Shown: positions 35,704-44,294, numbered from the stretch's first letter. The stretch is 64,000 bases of DNA from Microvirga terricola (GCF_011777495.1 NZ_JAATJS010000003.1:248001-312000); one strand, 5' to 3'. The notes: a model not told the origin generated them from the letters alone. Numbers and translations are program-made.

Positions 35704-36964
35704 AGCGGATTTTCTCAAGATTTTGCGCTACTGGCCTCTCCGCTGTCGGCCCGAGCAAAGGCCGCCGCTTCTCTCCCGTTCAGGCGATCCCTGGACGACG
35801 TGGCTGATGCTTGGTGGACGCGGTGCGGGCAAAACCCGCACCGGCTCGGAGTGGGTGCGCGGCATCGCTCTCGGTGAACCTGATTTCGCTGAGTCTGCCA
35901 TGAGGCGCATTGCACTGATCGGCGAGACTTTTGCCGGTGCACGCAATGTGATGGTGGAGGGACCAGCCGGCATTCTGGCTGTCCACGCGCGCGACGAGCG
36001 GCCGACATGGTCGCCCTCGCTGCGTAAGCTTGAATGGCCCAACGGCGCAGTGGCGCAGGTGTTTTCCGCCGAAGATCCGGACTCGTTGCGCGGCCCGCAA
36101 TTCGAGGCCGCTTGGGCGGACGAACTCGCCAAGTGGCGACACGTGGAGGAAACCTGGGACATGCTGCAGTTCGGCATGCGCCTCGGCACGCATCCACGTC
36201 AGATGGTGACGACGACGCCGCGTCCGATTCCGCTGTTGAAGCGGTTTCTCGACGATCCGAAGGTGGCGGTTGCGCGTGCGAAAACTGCGGACAACGCGGC
36301 CAATCTCGCGCCGGTCTTTCTCGACGCAGTCGTCGGGCGCTATGCCGGAACGCGACTGGGGCGACAGGAACTCGACGGCGACATGATCGAGGATCGCCCG
36401 GGTGCGTTATGGACGCGCGATCTCATCGAGGTGCATCGGGTTGCGTTCGCACCGCCGCTCGCGCGGATTGTCGTCGCGGTCGATCCGCCCGCCTCGTCGT
36501 CGAAGCGCGCGGATGCTTGCGGCATCGTCGCCGCCGGTGTTGACGATGGTGGCGCGGCTTATGTGCTGGAAGATGCGACGGCATCCGGTCTCAAGCCGCC
36601 CGAATGGGCTGCGAAGGCGGTTGCGCTCTATCGCCGACTCCAGGCCGATGCGCTGATCGTGGAAACGAACCAGGGCGGCGAAATGGCGAGCGGGGTGATC
36701 CGCGAGGTCGACGCTTCCGTGCCGGTGGTGAGCGTGCGCGCGACGCGCGGCAAATATCTGCGCGCCGAACCCGTTTCCGTTCTTTATGCGCAAGGCCGCG
36801 TGCACCACGTGGGCGCGCTGCGGGAACTAGAGGACGAGCTGTGCGATTTCGGCCCTGGCGGCCTCACATCCGGCCGTTCACCTGATCGGATGGACGCGCT
36901 CGTTTGGGCGCTGACGGACTTGATGTTGCGCGAGAGGAAAGAGCCGCGAGTGCGTGCGCTCTGA
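35618..36964 (+). CDS. GTA large terminase (DNA-packaging ATPase/nuclease)
   Basis: The packaging motor: an N-terminal ATPase with Walker A GGRGAGKT near residue 65 and Walker B WADE near 165, then a C-terminal RNase H-like nuclease with VVAVDPPAS, ALIVETNQGG and SPDRMDALVWAL. It corresponds to RcGTA g2. About 448 residues from the ATG at 35618; the frame is open from an earlier ATG at 35579. The gene is intact. Downstream, on the opposite strand, a DoxX-family gene interrupts the run before the portal gene. Confidence 0.93.
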   Translation: MISATSLLDILSGLLRNKKLKEVTAAWSEADFLKILRYWPLRCRPEQRPPLLSRSGDPWTTWLMLGGRGAGKTRTGSEWVRGIALGEPDFAESAMRRIALIGETFAGARNVMVEGPAGILAVHARDERPTWSPSLRKLEWPNGAVAQVFSAEDPDSLRGPQFEAAWADELAKWRHVEETWDMLQFGMRLGTHPRQMVTTTPRPIPLLKRFLDDPKVAVARAKTADNAANLAPVFLDAVVGRYAGTRLGRQELDGDMIEDRPGALWTRDLIEVHRVAFAPPLARIVVAVDPPASSSKRADACGIVAAGVDDGGAAYVLEDATASGLKPPEWAAKAVALYRRLQADALIVETNQGGEMASGVIREVDASVPVVSVRATRGKYLRAEPVSVLYAQGRVHHVGALRELEDELCDFGPGGLTSGRSPDRMDALVWALTDLMLRERKEPRVRAL

Positions 36965-36967
36965 GCT

Positions 36968-37357
36968 TCAGTTCCGATCCACCGAGAAGCGGCCGGGTCC
37001 CACGCCTGCGAGAATGATGAAGCCGCCGATCATCGCGAGGTTCTTCATCGCCTGGATCTCATTCAGCGCACGGGCATCGCCCGTCATGTTCCAATAGTGG
37101 TGGACGAACAGGATGGTCAGCAGGCTGAAAAGCGCGAGAAGCCAAGCCGCGACCCGCGTCTGGAAGCCGATGGCGACCGCAAGGCCAAGCCCGAGTTCCA
37201 CAATCCCGACCAATGGCGCGAGAACGGACGGAAGCGGCAACCCCTGCGAGGCGATGTAGGCGGCCGTTCCGCTTAAGTTGGCGAGCTTACCGAGGCCCGA
37301 TGCGATGAAGATGACGACGAGAAGAATGCGTCCGATCAAGAGAAGCGTGTCGCGCAT
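36968..37357 (-). CDS. DoxX family membrane protein, inserted in the GTA cluster
   Basis: A 129-residue integral membrane protein with four hydrophobic segments and the DoxX signature (LLLIGRILLVVIFIASGLGK, then AMKNLAMIGGFIILAGVGPG). Family members are quinone- or stress-related membrane proteins of unclear role. It is transcribed against the GTA genes, its stop codon lying three bases beyond the terminase stop. ATG at 37357 gives the usual N-terminus. Being non-phage and on the wrong strand, it looks like a passenger insertion between terminase and portal genes, which are neighbours in the RcGTA order. Confidence 0.88.
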   Translation of the reverse strand: MRDTLLLIGRILLVVIFIASGLGKLANLSGTAAYIASQGLPLPSVLAPLVGIVELGLGLAVAIGFQTRVAAWLLALFSLLTILFVHHYWNMTGDARALNEIQAMKNLAMIGGFIILAGVGPGRFSVDRN

Positions 37358-37477
37358 GGCTTTTGTGCTCCGGGTCCGCCGCAAGGCGCGAGTGATTTTG
37401 TAGCGCCCGAGACATCGGCGTCAATGGACGCTGCCCAGACCTTTCTTTTGCCTCTCAGCGAGGGGCCGGAGTTTTTC

Positions 37478-38617
37478 ATGCTGAGACAATTGACCCGCTG
37501 GTTTCAGGCACCGCCTGAAGCCAAGGCTTCGCGCGCCGAGTCCGCCATTGCGCTCTACGTATCGGGAGGCGCCGTGTGGACGCCGCGCGACTATGGCGCG
37601 CTGGCTCGCGAGGGCTTCCAGAAAAACGCCATCGTGCACCGCGCCGTGCGGCTTGTTTCGGAGGCGGCGGCATCGCTGCCGTTAATCCTGAAGCGTGGCG
37701 GCAGCGAGTTGTCCGATCACCCGCTCCTGACATTGCTCACGCGGCCCAATTCCCGCGAAGGCGGCCAGCGCCTGTTAGAGAGCGTTTACGGACATCTTCT
37801 TGTGTCCGGCAACGCTTACATGGAAGCCGTCAGCGTCGATGGCGTGCCGCGCGAGCTTTATGCCCTGCGCCCCGACCGGATGCGCGTGGTGTCTGGCGCC
37901 GATGGCTGGCTTGCGGCGTATGAATATGCCGTCGGGGCAGAAACCATCCGCTTCGCGCAAGGCGCGGACGATGCCGTTCCGCCGATCCTGCATCTGACGT
38001 TGTTCCATCCCGCCGACGACCACTATGGCCTGTCGCCGATGGAGGCGGCTGCAACGGCGCTCGACATCCACAATGCGGCCGGTGCCTGGAACAAGGCGCT
38101 GCTCGACAATGCCGCGCGCCCGTCGGGTGCGCTCGTGGTCGGCGGTGCGACACTCACCGACACGCAGTTCGACCGACTGAAGGGCGAACTCGAAGCCAAC
38201 TGCCAGGGCGCGGGCAATGCCGGTTGCCCGTTGCTCCTGGAAGGCGGGCTCGATTGGAAGCCGCTGTCCCTCTCGCCGAAGGACATGGATTTCGTGTAGG
38301 CCAAGACGGCCGCCGCACGAGAGATCGCGCTCGCCTTCGGCGTGCCGCCGCTGTTGCTGGGCCTGCCTGGCGACAGCACGCACGCCAACTACGCCGAAGC
38401 CAACCGCGCCTTCTATCGCCAGACCGTCATTCCACTCGTGAAGCGGACGGCGGAAGCGATGGCGCACTGGCTCGCGCCGGCCTTCAACGAACCCCTGCAA
38501 CTTACCCCCGACCTCGACGCCATCGAAGCACTCGCCGACGAACGCGAAAGCCTCTGCGCCGCGTCGTTCCTTACGGATGACGAGAAGCGCGAGGCGGTGG
38601 GGTATGGGCGCAACTGA
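37478..38617 (+). pseudogene. GTA portal protein gene with in-frame amber stop
   Basis: Encodes an HK97-type portal protein, the ring through which DNA enters the head (RcGTA g3). From ATG at 37478, after GGAG, the frame reads about 273 residues ending SLSPKDMDFV, then TAG at 38297-38299. The same frame continues for 105 codons with AKTAAAREIALAFGVPPLLL and GDSTHANYAEANRAFY, the usual C-terminal part of portals. The conserved sequence at the break is DFxEAKxAAAREIA, so TAG probably replaced GAG (Glu) or CAG by one substitution. The truncated protein would lack the clip/crown-side region, making the gene inactive unless suppressed. Confidence 0.88.
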
Positions 38618-38702
38618 GCGAATACACCGCCGCGTCGCTTCTCCATCCGCTCATTCAAAAAAGTCGGTTCGCAAATGAGGGCGAGTGATTTGAGAACAAA
38701 TA

Positions 38703-38888
38703 ATGAACATTGCTGATCGAGTCGCCGAGGCTGTCATCAGCCGCGGCGATCTTGCTCACCTCGCCCTGTTTGTCTGGGCGAGCGGGGCTTCCGCGCTGCT
38801 TGCCATGACGCTTCGCGATCTTTTCGCGGCCAACCGTCGCTTCGATGAATTCGTGCGCGAGCTGTCCCTCTTCAACCGCCGTCAATAG
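38703..38888 (+). CDS. Small GTA-cluster membrane protein, 61 residues
   Basis: A 61-residue protein with one hydrophobic helix (about residues 18-38) and a charged C-terminus. Small membrane genes stand at this place, between portal and prohead protease, in other GTA clusters, which supports it. The ribosome binding site is weak. No function is known. Confidence 0.6.
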   Translation: MNIADRVAEAVISRGDLAHLALFVWASGASALLAMTLRDLFAANRRFDEFVRELSLFNRRQ

Positions 38889-38899
38889 GGAGATTTTTC

Positions 38900-39049
38900 A
38901 TGACCCGCTCATCACCTCGTCCCGCCCGCAAGCCGAAGGCTGTGCGGGAGGCGCAGAGTCGCGCGACGTTGGTGTTTCGTGACTTCGTGCGCCAGCTCGA
39001 AAAGCTCGATGCCTGTCCGCCGAAGCCCACACGCGAGGCTAAGCGATGA
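38900..39049 (+). CDS. Small basic protein in the GTA cluster, 49 residues
   Basis: A 49-residue basic protein (start MTRSSPRPARKPKAVREAQS) preceded by GGGAG at about seven bases. Its TGA overlaps the start codon of the prohead protease gene, so the two are translationally coupled. No family is recognised; position between portal and protease genes suggests a minor assembly factor. Confidence 0.6.
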   Translation: MTRSSPRPARKPKAVREAQSRATLVFRDFVRQLEKLDACPPKPTREAKR

Positions 39050-39585
39050 TGCGGGCAGAGAATACATTCGTGCGGGAAATCAAGCTGCTCGCCGAGCCGT
39101 TGGGCGGCGTGGGCAATGACGGTGCGTTCGAAGGCTATGCCAGCCTCTTTGGCGTTGCCGATCTCGGCAAGGATGTTGTGATGCCAGGCGCTTTCAACGA
39201 CAGCCTGAAGAAGCGCGGTGTCAGCGACATTCGTCTGCTCTGGCAGCGCGATCCGTCCGAGCCCATCGGACGCTGGCTCGCCATCGAGGAAGATCGTCGC
39301 GGATTACGCGTGCGCGGCAAGCTCAACCTCGCCGTCACCCGCGCCCGCGACATCCATGCGCTGATGCGCGACGGCGCGGTCAATGGCCTCTCCATCGGCT
39401 TTCGCGTCGAACGCGCGCGCGCCGAACGTCCTACGGGTCTGCGCAGACTCGAAAAGCTCGACCTGTGGGAAATCTCGATCGTCACCTTCCCGATGCTTCC
39501 GGGCGCGCGGGTGGAGAGGGTGAAATTTGCAAAGGAGGATCTGGCGGGTAGGATCCGTTCTACCGGCTTTCGATTATTTTCCTGA
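39046..39585 (+). CDS. GTA HK97-family prohead protease
   Basis: A 179-residue serine protease that should cleave capsid delta domains during head maturation (RcGTA g4). The family core FEGYASLFGVADLGKDVVMPGAF is near the N-terminus; SIGFRVERAR and DLWEISIVTFPMLPGARV are the usual C-terminal part. Catalytic His and Ser are not assigned precisely here. Start ATG at 39046 overlaps the stop of the preceding small gene. Followed by a 200-base gap and a lipoprotein gene before the capsid. Confidence 0.92.
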   Translation: MMRAENTFVREIKLLAEPLGGVGNDGAFEGYASLFGVADLGKDVVMPGAFNDSLKKRGVSDIRLLWQRDPSEPIGRWLAIEEDRRGLRVRGKLNLAVTRARDIHALMRDGAVNGLSIGFRVERARAERPTGLRRLEKLDLWEISIVTFPMLPGARVERVKFAKEDLAGRIRSTGFRLFS

Positions 39586-39792
39586 ACTCGTCTCACCATC
39601 CGCATTGGCGTGTCGTACGGAGAATGGAAACGCTTTTCGGCACGATGCGCCTTTGATAAGAGGAGCGTCGGATGGTCCCAACGTGGCATCCATTTTTGAG
39701 TCTGATGCTTTAGCCGGAAGTCCACACGAGAGCAGAGGCCGCGAGTTGCCGGCCCGACGGTGGGACCTTTCCGCTCTTTCGAGGGGCTTTCC

Positions 39793-39990
39793 ATGAAGAA
39801 ACTCATTTTCAGCGCTTTTCTTATGCTCGCGGCCGCGGGCTGCACGACGGCGGAACAACGCGTCGGTGGTGCTGCCGTGGGGGCTGGTGTCGGCCTTGTC
39901 GCAGGGCCCGTCGGCGCCGTCGCGGGTGGTGCCGTGGGAGCTGCAACCGGGCCTGCAGTCTCGCGGGCCGTCAGGCGTGCAACGCGCTGA
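39793..39990 (+). CDS. Gly-zipper small lipoprotein, inserted in the GTA cluster
   Basis: A 65-residue lipoprotein: a hydrophobic signal with lipobox AAAGC at about residues 13-17, then a glycine-zipper segment (VGGAAVGAGVGLVAGPVGAV) that would span the membrane. Such Gly-zipper proteins are common host envelope components, not phage genes. ATG at 39793 has GAGGGG upstream. It has its own terminator at 40017, immediately before the capsid start codon, so it behaves as a self-contained unit set between prohead protease and capsid genes. Confidence 0.8.
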   Translation: MKKLIFSAFLMLAAAGCTTAEQRVGGAAVGAGVGLVAGPVGAVAGGAVGAATGPAVSRAVRRATR

Positions 39991-40016
39991 CATTCCTCAT
40001 TCCTTAACTCGACCCC

Positions 40017-40046
40017 AAGCCCGCCTCCTGGCGGGCTTTTCTTTTT
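40017..40046 (+). terminator. Intrinsic terminator between lipoprotein and capsid genes
   Basis: AAGCCCGCC (40017-40025) and GGCGGGCTT (40030-40038) form a perfect nine-base stem around TCCT, followed by TTCTTTTTTC. The T-tract ends about ten bases before the major capsid start codon. Confidence 0.9.
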
Positions 40047-40055
40047 TCTAACCGA

Positions 40056-41303
40056 ATGATTCACATGATCCCTATTGTTGAGACAAAATCCACTTCCGAC
40101 GATGTCGCTTCGGCGTTCGAGGATTTCGCGCGCGCCTTCGAGGCGTTTAAGGACACCAACGATACGCGCCTTGGCGAGATCGAAACGCGGCTGACCGGCG
40201 ACGTCGTGACGGAAGAAAAACTCACCCGCATCGATGCGGCGCTCGATGATGCGAAGCGTCGTCTCGACCGGCTTTCGCTCGACCGTTCCCGCCCGCCGCT
40301 CGGCGGCAGCGCGGACGCTTCGCGCGATCCGGTGCTGGCCGAACACAAGAGCGCGTTTCACACCTATGTGCGCTCCGGCGAGGCCTCCGGCCTGAAGCGG
40401 CTCGAGGAGAAGGCGCTCTCCGCAGGCTCTGGCCCGGATGGCGGCTATCTCGTGCCCGATAATGTGGAGCGCGAAGTTCTGCGTCGTCTCGCCGGTATTT
40501 CGCCGATCCGCGCGATCTCGTCGGTGCGCGTGATTTCCGGCGGCCAGTACAAGCGCGCATTCTCGTCTTCCGGACCGGCAACCGGCTGGGTCGGCGAGAC
40601 GGCGGCGCGGCCGCAGACGGCGAGTTCGACACTCTCCGAGATGAGCTTCCCGGCTATGGAGCTCTATGCCATGCCGGCGGCGACGCAGACGCTGCTCGAC
40701 GACGCCGTGGTCGATATCGACGGCTGGATCGCCGAGGAGGTCGAGGCCGCCTTCGCCGAGCAGGAAAGTGCTGCTTTCATCAAGGGCGATGGCGTCAACA
40801 AGCCCAAAGGTTTTCTCGCCTACGACACCGTCGAGGACGAGATTTGGGAGTGGGGCCGTCTCAGCACTGTCCAGGCGGGCGGCGCGAGCTTCCCGGCTTC
40901 CAACCCGTCCGATGTGCTCGTGGAACTGATCTACGCGCTCAAGGCCGGTTATCGGCAGAATGCGTCCTTCGTCATGAACCGCAAGACGCAGAGCGCGATC
41001 CGCAAGTTCAAGGATGATAACGGCCAGTACCTTTGGGCGCCGCCCGCGAGCCTCGGCCAGCCTGCGACGCTGATGGGCTTCCCCGTCGTCGAGGCGGAAG
41101 ACATGCCGGACATCGCGGCCAATGCGTGCGCCGTCGCCTTCGGCGATTTCAAGCGCGGCTACCTGGTTGTCGATCGTGCCGGCATGCGCGTGCTGCGCGA
41201 TCCGTATTCGGCAAAGCCGTACGTGCTGTTCTACACTACCAAGCGCGTGGGTGGCGGCGTGCAGGACTTCGCTGCGATCAAGCTTCTGAAGTTCGCAGCC
41301 TGA
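40056..41303 (+). CDS. GTA major capsid protein, HK97 fold
   Basis: A 415-residue capsid subunit (RcGTA g5). Residues 1-90 are an acidic coiled-coil scaffold (delta) domain, presumably removed by the prohead protease; the mature part begins near SAFHTYVRSGE. The HK97 core shows GGYLVPDNVEREVLRRLAGI, GWVGETAARPQT and GFPVVEAEDMPDI. Alternative start codons are ATG 40056 and 40065. There is no clear ribosome binding site, because a terminator hairpin with its T-tract stands immediately upstream. Intact; followed by two trypsin-like genes on the other strand. Confidence 0.93.
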   Translation: MIHMIPIVETKSTSDDVASAFEDFARAFEAFKDTNDTRLGEIETRLTGDVVTEEKLTRIDAALDDAKRRLDRLSLDRSRPPLGGSADASRDPVLAEHKSAFHTYVRSGEASGLKRLEEKALSAGSGPDGGYLVPDNVEREVLRRLAGISPIRAISSVRVISGGQYKRAFSSSGPATGWVGETAARPQTASSTLSEMSFPAMELYAMPAATQTLLDDAVVDIDGWIAEEVEAAFAEQESAAFIKGDGVNKPKGFLAYDTVEDEIWEWGRLSTVQAGGASFPASNPSDVLVELIYALKAGYRQNASFVMNRKTQSAIRKFKDDNGQYLWAPPASLGQPATLMGFPVVEAEDMPDIAANACAVAFGDFKRGYLVVDRAGMRVLRDPYSAKPYVLFYTTKRVGGGVQDFAAIKLLKFAA

Positions 41304-41330
41304 AGCGCTTGAAACGATGAGTGGCGCGGG

Positions 41331-42128
41331 TCAGTGGCCCGCCCACTCGTCGCGGGCTCCGTTGAGCTTCTGCGCGCCTTCGACAATCCATCCGATGTGA
41401 TCGTTGACCGGCGTCACCGCCGTCAGGCCGCCGCAGGCGCTCTGGTCGGTGGTGCGAAGCGCTCCGCTCGACCAGCTGACGATTCCGAAGAGGCGATAGT
41501 CGGACTGCGATCCCACAAGGATCGGCCCGCCGGAATCGCCACGGCAGGCTCCTGCGCCAGTGGTTTCGGCCAGCTTGTCACGATCTGCAACGATCATGAC
41601 GCGGTTGGCCAACTCGACCAAGCCGACGGAAATGAGATCGGTCTGCCGGAGAACACGGGCGGAGTTCCTTTGCTTCTCCGCAAGGACTCCGAAACCCGCG
41701 ATGGTAACGGTATCGCCACTCTCGACCTTGCCGGCGAGTTTCGGATCGAAGGGAGAAAATTCCGAGCCCAACGGCTGTTCGAGCTTGACGATGGCCAGGT
41801 CCACGCCGGGCTGCTTGCGCGGTACCGTGCCCGGCACGAACGCCGGATGAACGGCGATGGCGATGACTTTGAGCGTCTTCGACTTGAAGGAGTGACCGAA
41901 GGCCATGACGCGATAGCTCGCCTTGTCCATCACGCAATGCGCGGCGGTGAGCACCAGATCGGGCGCGATCACCGCGCCGGAACAGAGTTCGCCCGCGGAA
42001 TTTTCGATGGAGACAACGGAGCGTCGGAGCCCGTTAGGATTGCGGTCCGCCGTCCCCTGCAGCACTGCGTGGGCCGGAGTGACGAAAATGGGGGCGATGG
42101 CCAGGAGAAAGAGGGGAAGGAACCGCAT
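41331..42128 (-). CDS. Secreted trypsin-like serine protease (S1), first of two
   Basis: A 265-residue protein with an N-terminal signal peptide (cleavage likely after THA-like PAHA near residue 21). The chymotrypsin-fold triad is His64 (LTAAHC), Asp110 (GVDLAIV) and Ser199 (CRGDSGGP). Cysteines near the His and Ser would form the usual disulfides. No zymogen-like IVGG start is visible. Placed on the opposite strand between capsid and connector genes, it is foreign to known GTA clusters, and should be a host extracytoplasmic enzyme. The neighbour at 42209 is a paralogue. ATG at 42128 is preferred to 42155 by the signal peptide. Confidence 0.88.
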   Translation of the reverse strand: MRFLPLFLLAIAPIFVTPAHAVLQGTADRNPNGLRRSVVSIENSAGELCSGAVIAPDLVLTAAHCVMDKASYRVMAFGHSFKSKTLKVIAIAVHPAFVPGTVPRKQPGVDLAIVKLEQPLGSEFSPFDPKLAGKVESGDTVTIAGFGVLAEKQRNSARVLRQTDLISVGLVELANRVMIVADRDKLAETTGAGACRGDSGGPILVGSQSDYRLFGIVSWSSGALRTTDQSACGGLTAVTPVNDHIGWIVEGAQKLNGARDEWAGH

Positions 42129-42208
42129 GGCGCGACTGTGAAGTTTGATGACCAATTCCGCAAGGGAAGGATTATCGCAGGCCGATGGTTCCGCGTCGTT
42201 TCCAGCTC

Positions 42209-42961
42209 TTAATTGCCGCGCTTGTCACCCCATTTCGCCGCTCGGTTCCAACCGTCCAGTGTCTTGTCGATCCAGGCCCGTTGGGGGCCGAGCAAGGCAC
42301 CCTGGGTCATGTCTCCACAGGTGAGGCCTTTAGCAGCGGTCGACCAGCTCGTGATGGCGACAATAGCGCCGCTTGCGGCAATCGGTCCGCCGGAATCGCC
42401 GTGGCAGGCACCCATCGGGCCGTCGCCTCGCAACCACAGAAGGATGGTGCTGGGACCATAAGGCTCGATGACTTTCAACCGGGCCGCGCGAAACGTACCA
42501 GTCGTCTTCGCATCGCCCTCGCGGGCGAGCCCATAGCCGCCGACGATGACGGTTTCATCCTTCATCGGCCGCGACGCGTCCAGAGTTGCCGCCTCGAACG
42601 GCGCGGGTAGCGCGTCCGGAATGCGGATGAGCGCCAGGTCAATGGAGCGTCGGCGCGTCTCGACGGCTTTTGCGTCGTAGCCCGGATGAACCGCCTTGGC
42701 GGCGGGCACAATCAGGACAGGCTGCCCCGCCTCGTCCCGGAAATGCACCCGATGTTCTGGCGCGCCCGTCACGCAATGGGCGGCGGTGAGCACCACGTCC
42801 CGCGCTATCACGATGGCGCTGCAGACGCCGCCATGCGAGCTCAGAACCATCACGCTCTGGCGGGCGAGGGGACTTTGATCCTCCGCGCCGCCGACGATGG
42901 CTAAAGCGCTTGTCGTCAGCAGCGATGCGGCGATGGCGAGGGCTGCGAGCCGTTTCATCAT
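42209..42961 (-). CDS. Secreted trypsin-like serine protease (S1), second of two
   Basis: A 250-residue S1 protease. A signal peptide (residues 1-21, cleavage after LALA-type ALA) precedes an IVGG N-terminus of the mature enzyme, as in trypsin. The triad is His62 (LTAAHC), Asp108 (SIDLALI) and Ser190 (CHGDSGGP). It is 80 bases upstream of the first protease gene, on the same strand, and the two share layout and motifs, so they probably arose by duplication and may be co-transcribed. The start codon is divergent from the GTA connector gene (17 bases apart). Substrate unknown. Confidence 0.9.
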   Translation of the reverse strand: MMKRLAALAIAASLLTTSALAIVGGAEDQSPLARQSVMVLSSHGGVCSAIVIARDVVLTAAHCVTGAPEHRVHFRDEAGQPVLIVPAAKAVHPGYDAKAVETRRRSIDLALIRIPDALPAPFEAATLDASRPMKDETVIVGGYGLAREGDAKTTGTFRAARLKVIEPYGPSTILLWLRGDGPMGACHGDSGGPIAASGAIVAITSWSTAAKGLTCGDMTQGALLGPQRAWIDKTLDGWNRAAKWGDKRGN

Positions 42962-42978
42962 TCAAGGATTCCTGTTTC

Positions 42979-43533
42979 ATGCATCCCATACTCATCGACG
43001 GTCCGGCCGTCGAGCCGGTGACACTCACTGAGATGAAAGCCTATCTGCGCGTTGATGACGATGCCGAGGATGAGCTGATCGCGGGACTCATCAAGGCTTC
43101 GCGTCTCATGGTGGAGGCAGCCGCGCGTCGCATTCTCATCGCGCAGGGCTGGCGCCTGATGCTCGACCGATGGCCGGAAGGGCGGACGGTTCCGCTGCCG
43201 CTGTCTCCCGTGTTGTCGATCGAGAGCGTGCGTGTGTTTGATGCGGCGGGCACAGCGAGCGAAGTCTCTGCGGAAGTCATCGACGCCGATCTTTTTGCCG
43301 ATCCGCCGCGTCTCACCGCCACCGCCGCGCCGGAGCGGGCCGCAAACGGCATCATCATCGATCTTCGCGCGGGATACGGCGTTGCATCTGACGATGTTCC
43401 GGACCCGCTGCGTCTTGCCATCAAGATCCTCGTCGCCCGCTGGTTCGAGAACCGGGGCGATGTCGCGGGCGACCAGACCTTGCCGGCCGAAGCGCTGGCC
43501 TTGATCGCGCCGTTTCAGCGTCCGCGCCTCTAG
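42979..43533 (+). CDS. GTA head-tail connector protein (g6-like)
   Basis: A 184-residue protein of the HK97 gp6-like/phiE125 gp8-like connector type, RcGTA g6 equivalent. The N-terminus PVTLTEMKAYLRVDDDAEDE with ELIAGLIKASRLMVEAAARR is characteristic. The remainder contains IDLRAGYGVASDDVPDPLRL, also usual in these proteins. ATG at 42979 gives standard length; the open frame to 42910 overlaps the divergent protease gene. It should form the ring joining portal and tail. Confidence 0.88.
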   Translation: MHPILIDGPAVEPVTLTEMKAYLRVDDDAEDELIAGLIKASRLMVEAAARRILIAQGWRLMLDRWPEGRTVPLPLSPVLSIESVRVFDAAGTASEVSAEVIDADLFADPPRLTATAAPERAANGIIIDLRAGYGVASDDVPDPLRLAIKILVARWFENRGDVAGDQTLPAEALALIAPFQRPRL

Positions 43534-43551
43534 ATTTTTCGAGTTCGTTTC

Positions 43552-43950
43552 ATGAAAATCAAATCATTGTCCATCGGCGCGCGTGCGCGCCGGTTCGTTC
43601 TCGAATTGCCGCTCGAGCGACCCGGCGGTTTCGGCGGCGTTATTCGCTCCTATGCCGCCGGCCCGCAGATCTGGGGTGCGATGGAAATGCTCTCCGGCAC
43701 CGAGCGCATTCGCGCCGGACGGCCCGAGCAAAGCCTGACCCACAAGATCACCCTGCGCTATCGCGAAGGCGTGACCGGCGCGATGCGCCTGACATCGGGC
43801 CTGCGCCGTTTCGCGATCCGCACCGCTTCCGATCCGGACGGGGCGCGGCGGGACCTGGTGTGCCTCGTCGAGGAGATCAGCGCATGGCGAGCCCGGTGCT
43901 TGCGCTTCGCCGCGCCATTCTCGATGTGGCGGAAGCAGACGCGAAGTTGA
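43552..43950 (+). CDS. GTA head closure/adaptor protein (g7-like)
   Basis: A 132-residue head-tail adaptor of the phage head-closure family, RcGTA g7 equivalent. Visible family features are IWGAMEMLSGTER, followed by HKITLRYREGVT. The last 22 codons run into the g8-like gene in another frame: the g8 start ATG at 43884 lies in the sequence GCATGG. In such clusters g7 usually ends at an overlapping TGA here, so the 22-residue tail may come from a lost stop codon. A 67-base overlap of two genes is longer than usual. Confidence 0.8.
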   Translation: MKIKSLSIGARARRFVLELPLERPGGFGGVIRSYAAGPQIWGAMEMLSGTERIRAGRPEQSLTHKITLRYREGVTGAMRLTSGLRRFAIRTASDPDGARRDLVCLVEEISAWRARCLRFAAPFSMWRKQTRS

Positions 43951-44294
43951 AGGCGCTCATGGGCGGCTCGGTTCGTCTTTTCGACGAGCCGCCCCGCGCC
44001 GCCACGCCGGCTTACGCGCTTTTCGGCGACGTCAAAGCGGCGGATTGGTCGACGGATTTCGATCGTGGTCATGAGCAGAGGCTCGATCTCGTCGTCTGGT
44101 CTGAGAGAGGCAGCGCGCGTGCCGCACTGGCGACGGCGGAGCGTCTCGCGGCTCTTCTCGACGATGCTCCGCTGACGCTTGAGGGGCATCGCCTCGTCAA
44201 TCTGCGCGTGGCCGAGATCGCTTCCCAGCGTGACAAGGACACGCAGCTCGTCCGCGTCACGATCCGCCTGCGCGCTGTGACGGAAGTCGCGTGA
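43884..44294 (+). CDS. GTA DUF3168 tail terminator protein (g8-like)
   Basis: A 136-residue DUF3168 protein, RcGTA g8 equivalent, likely to form the tail terminator ring. The start MASPVLALRRAILDVAEADA and the segment YALFGDVKAADWSTDFDRG, with EQRLDLVVWSERGS, are typical. ATG at 43884 lies inside the 3' end of the g7-like gene. The gene is intact. Confidence 0.88.
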   Translation: MASPVLALRRAILDVAEADAKLKALMGGSVRLFDEPPRAATPAYALFGDVKAADWSTDFDRGHEQRLDLVVWSERGSARAALATAERLAALLDDAPLTLEGHRLVNLRVAEIASQRDKDTQLVRVTIRLRAVTEVA

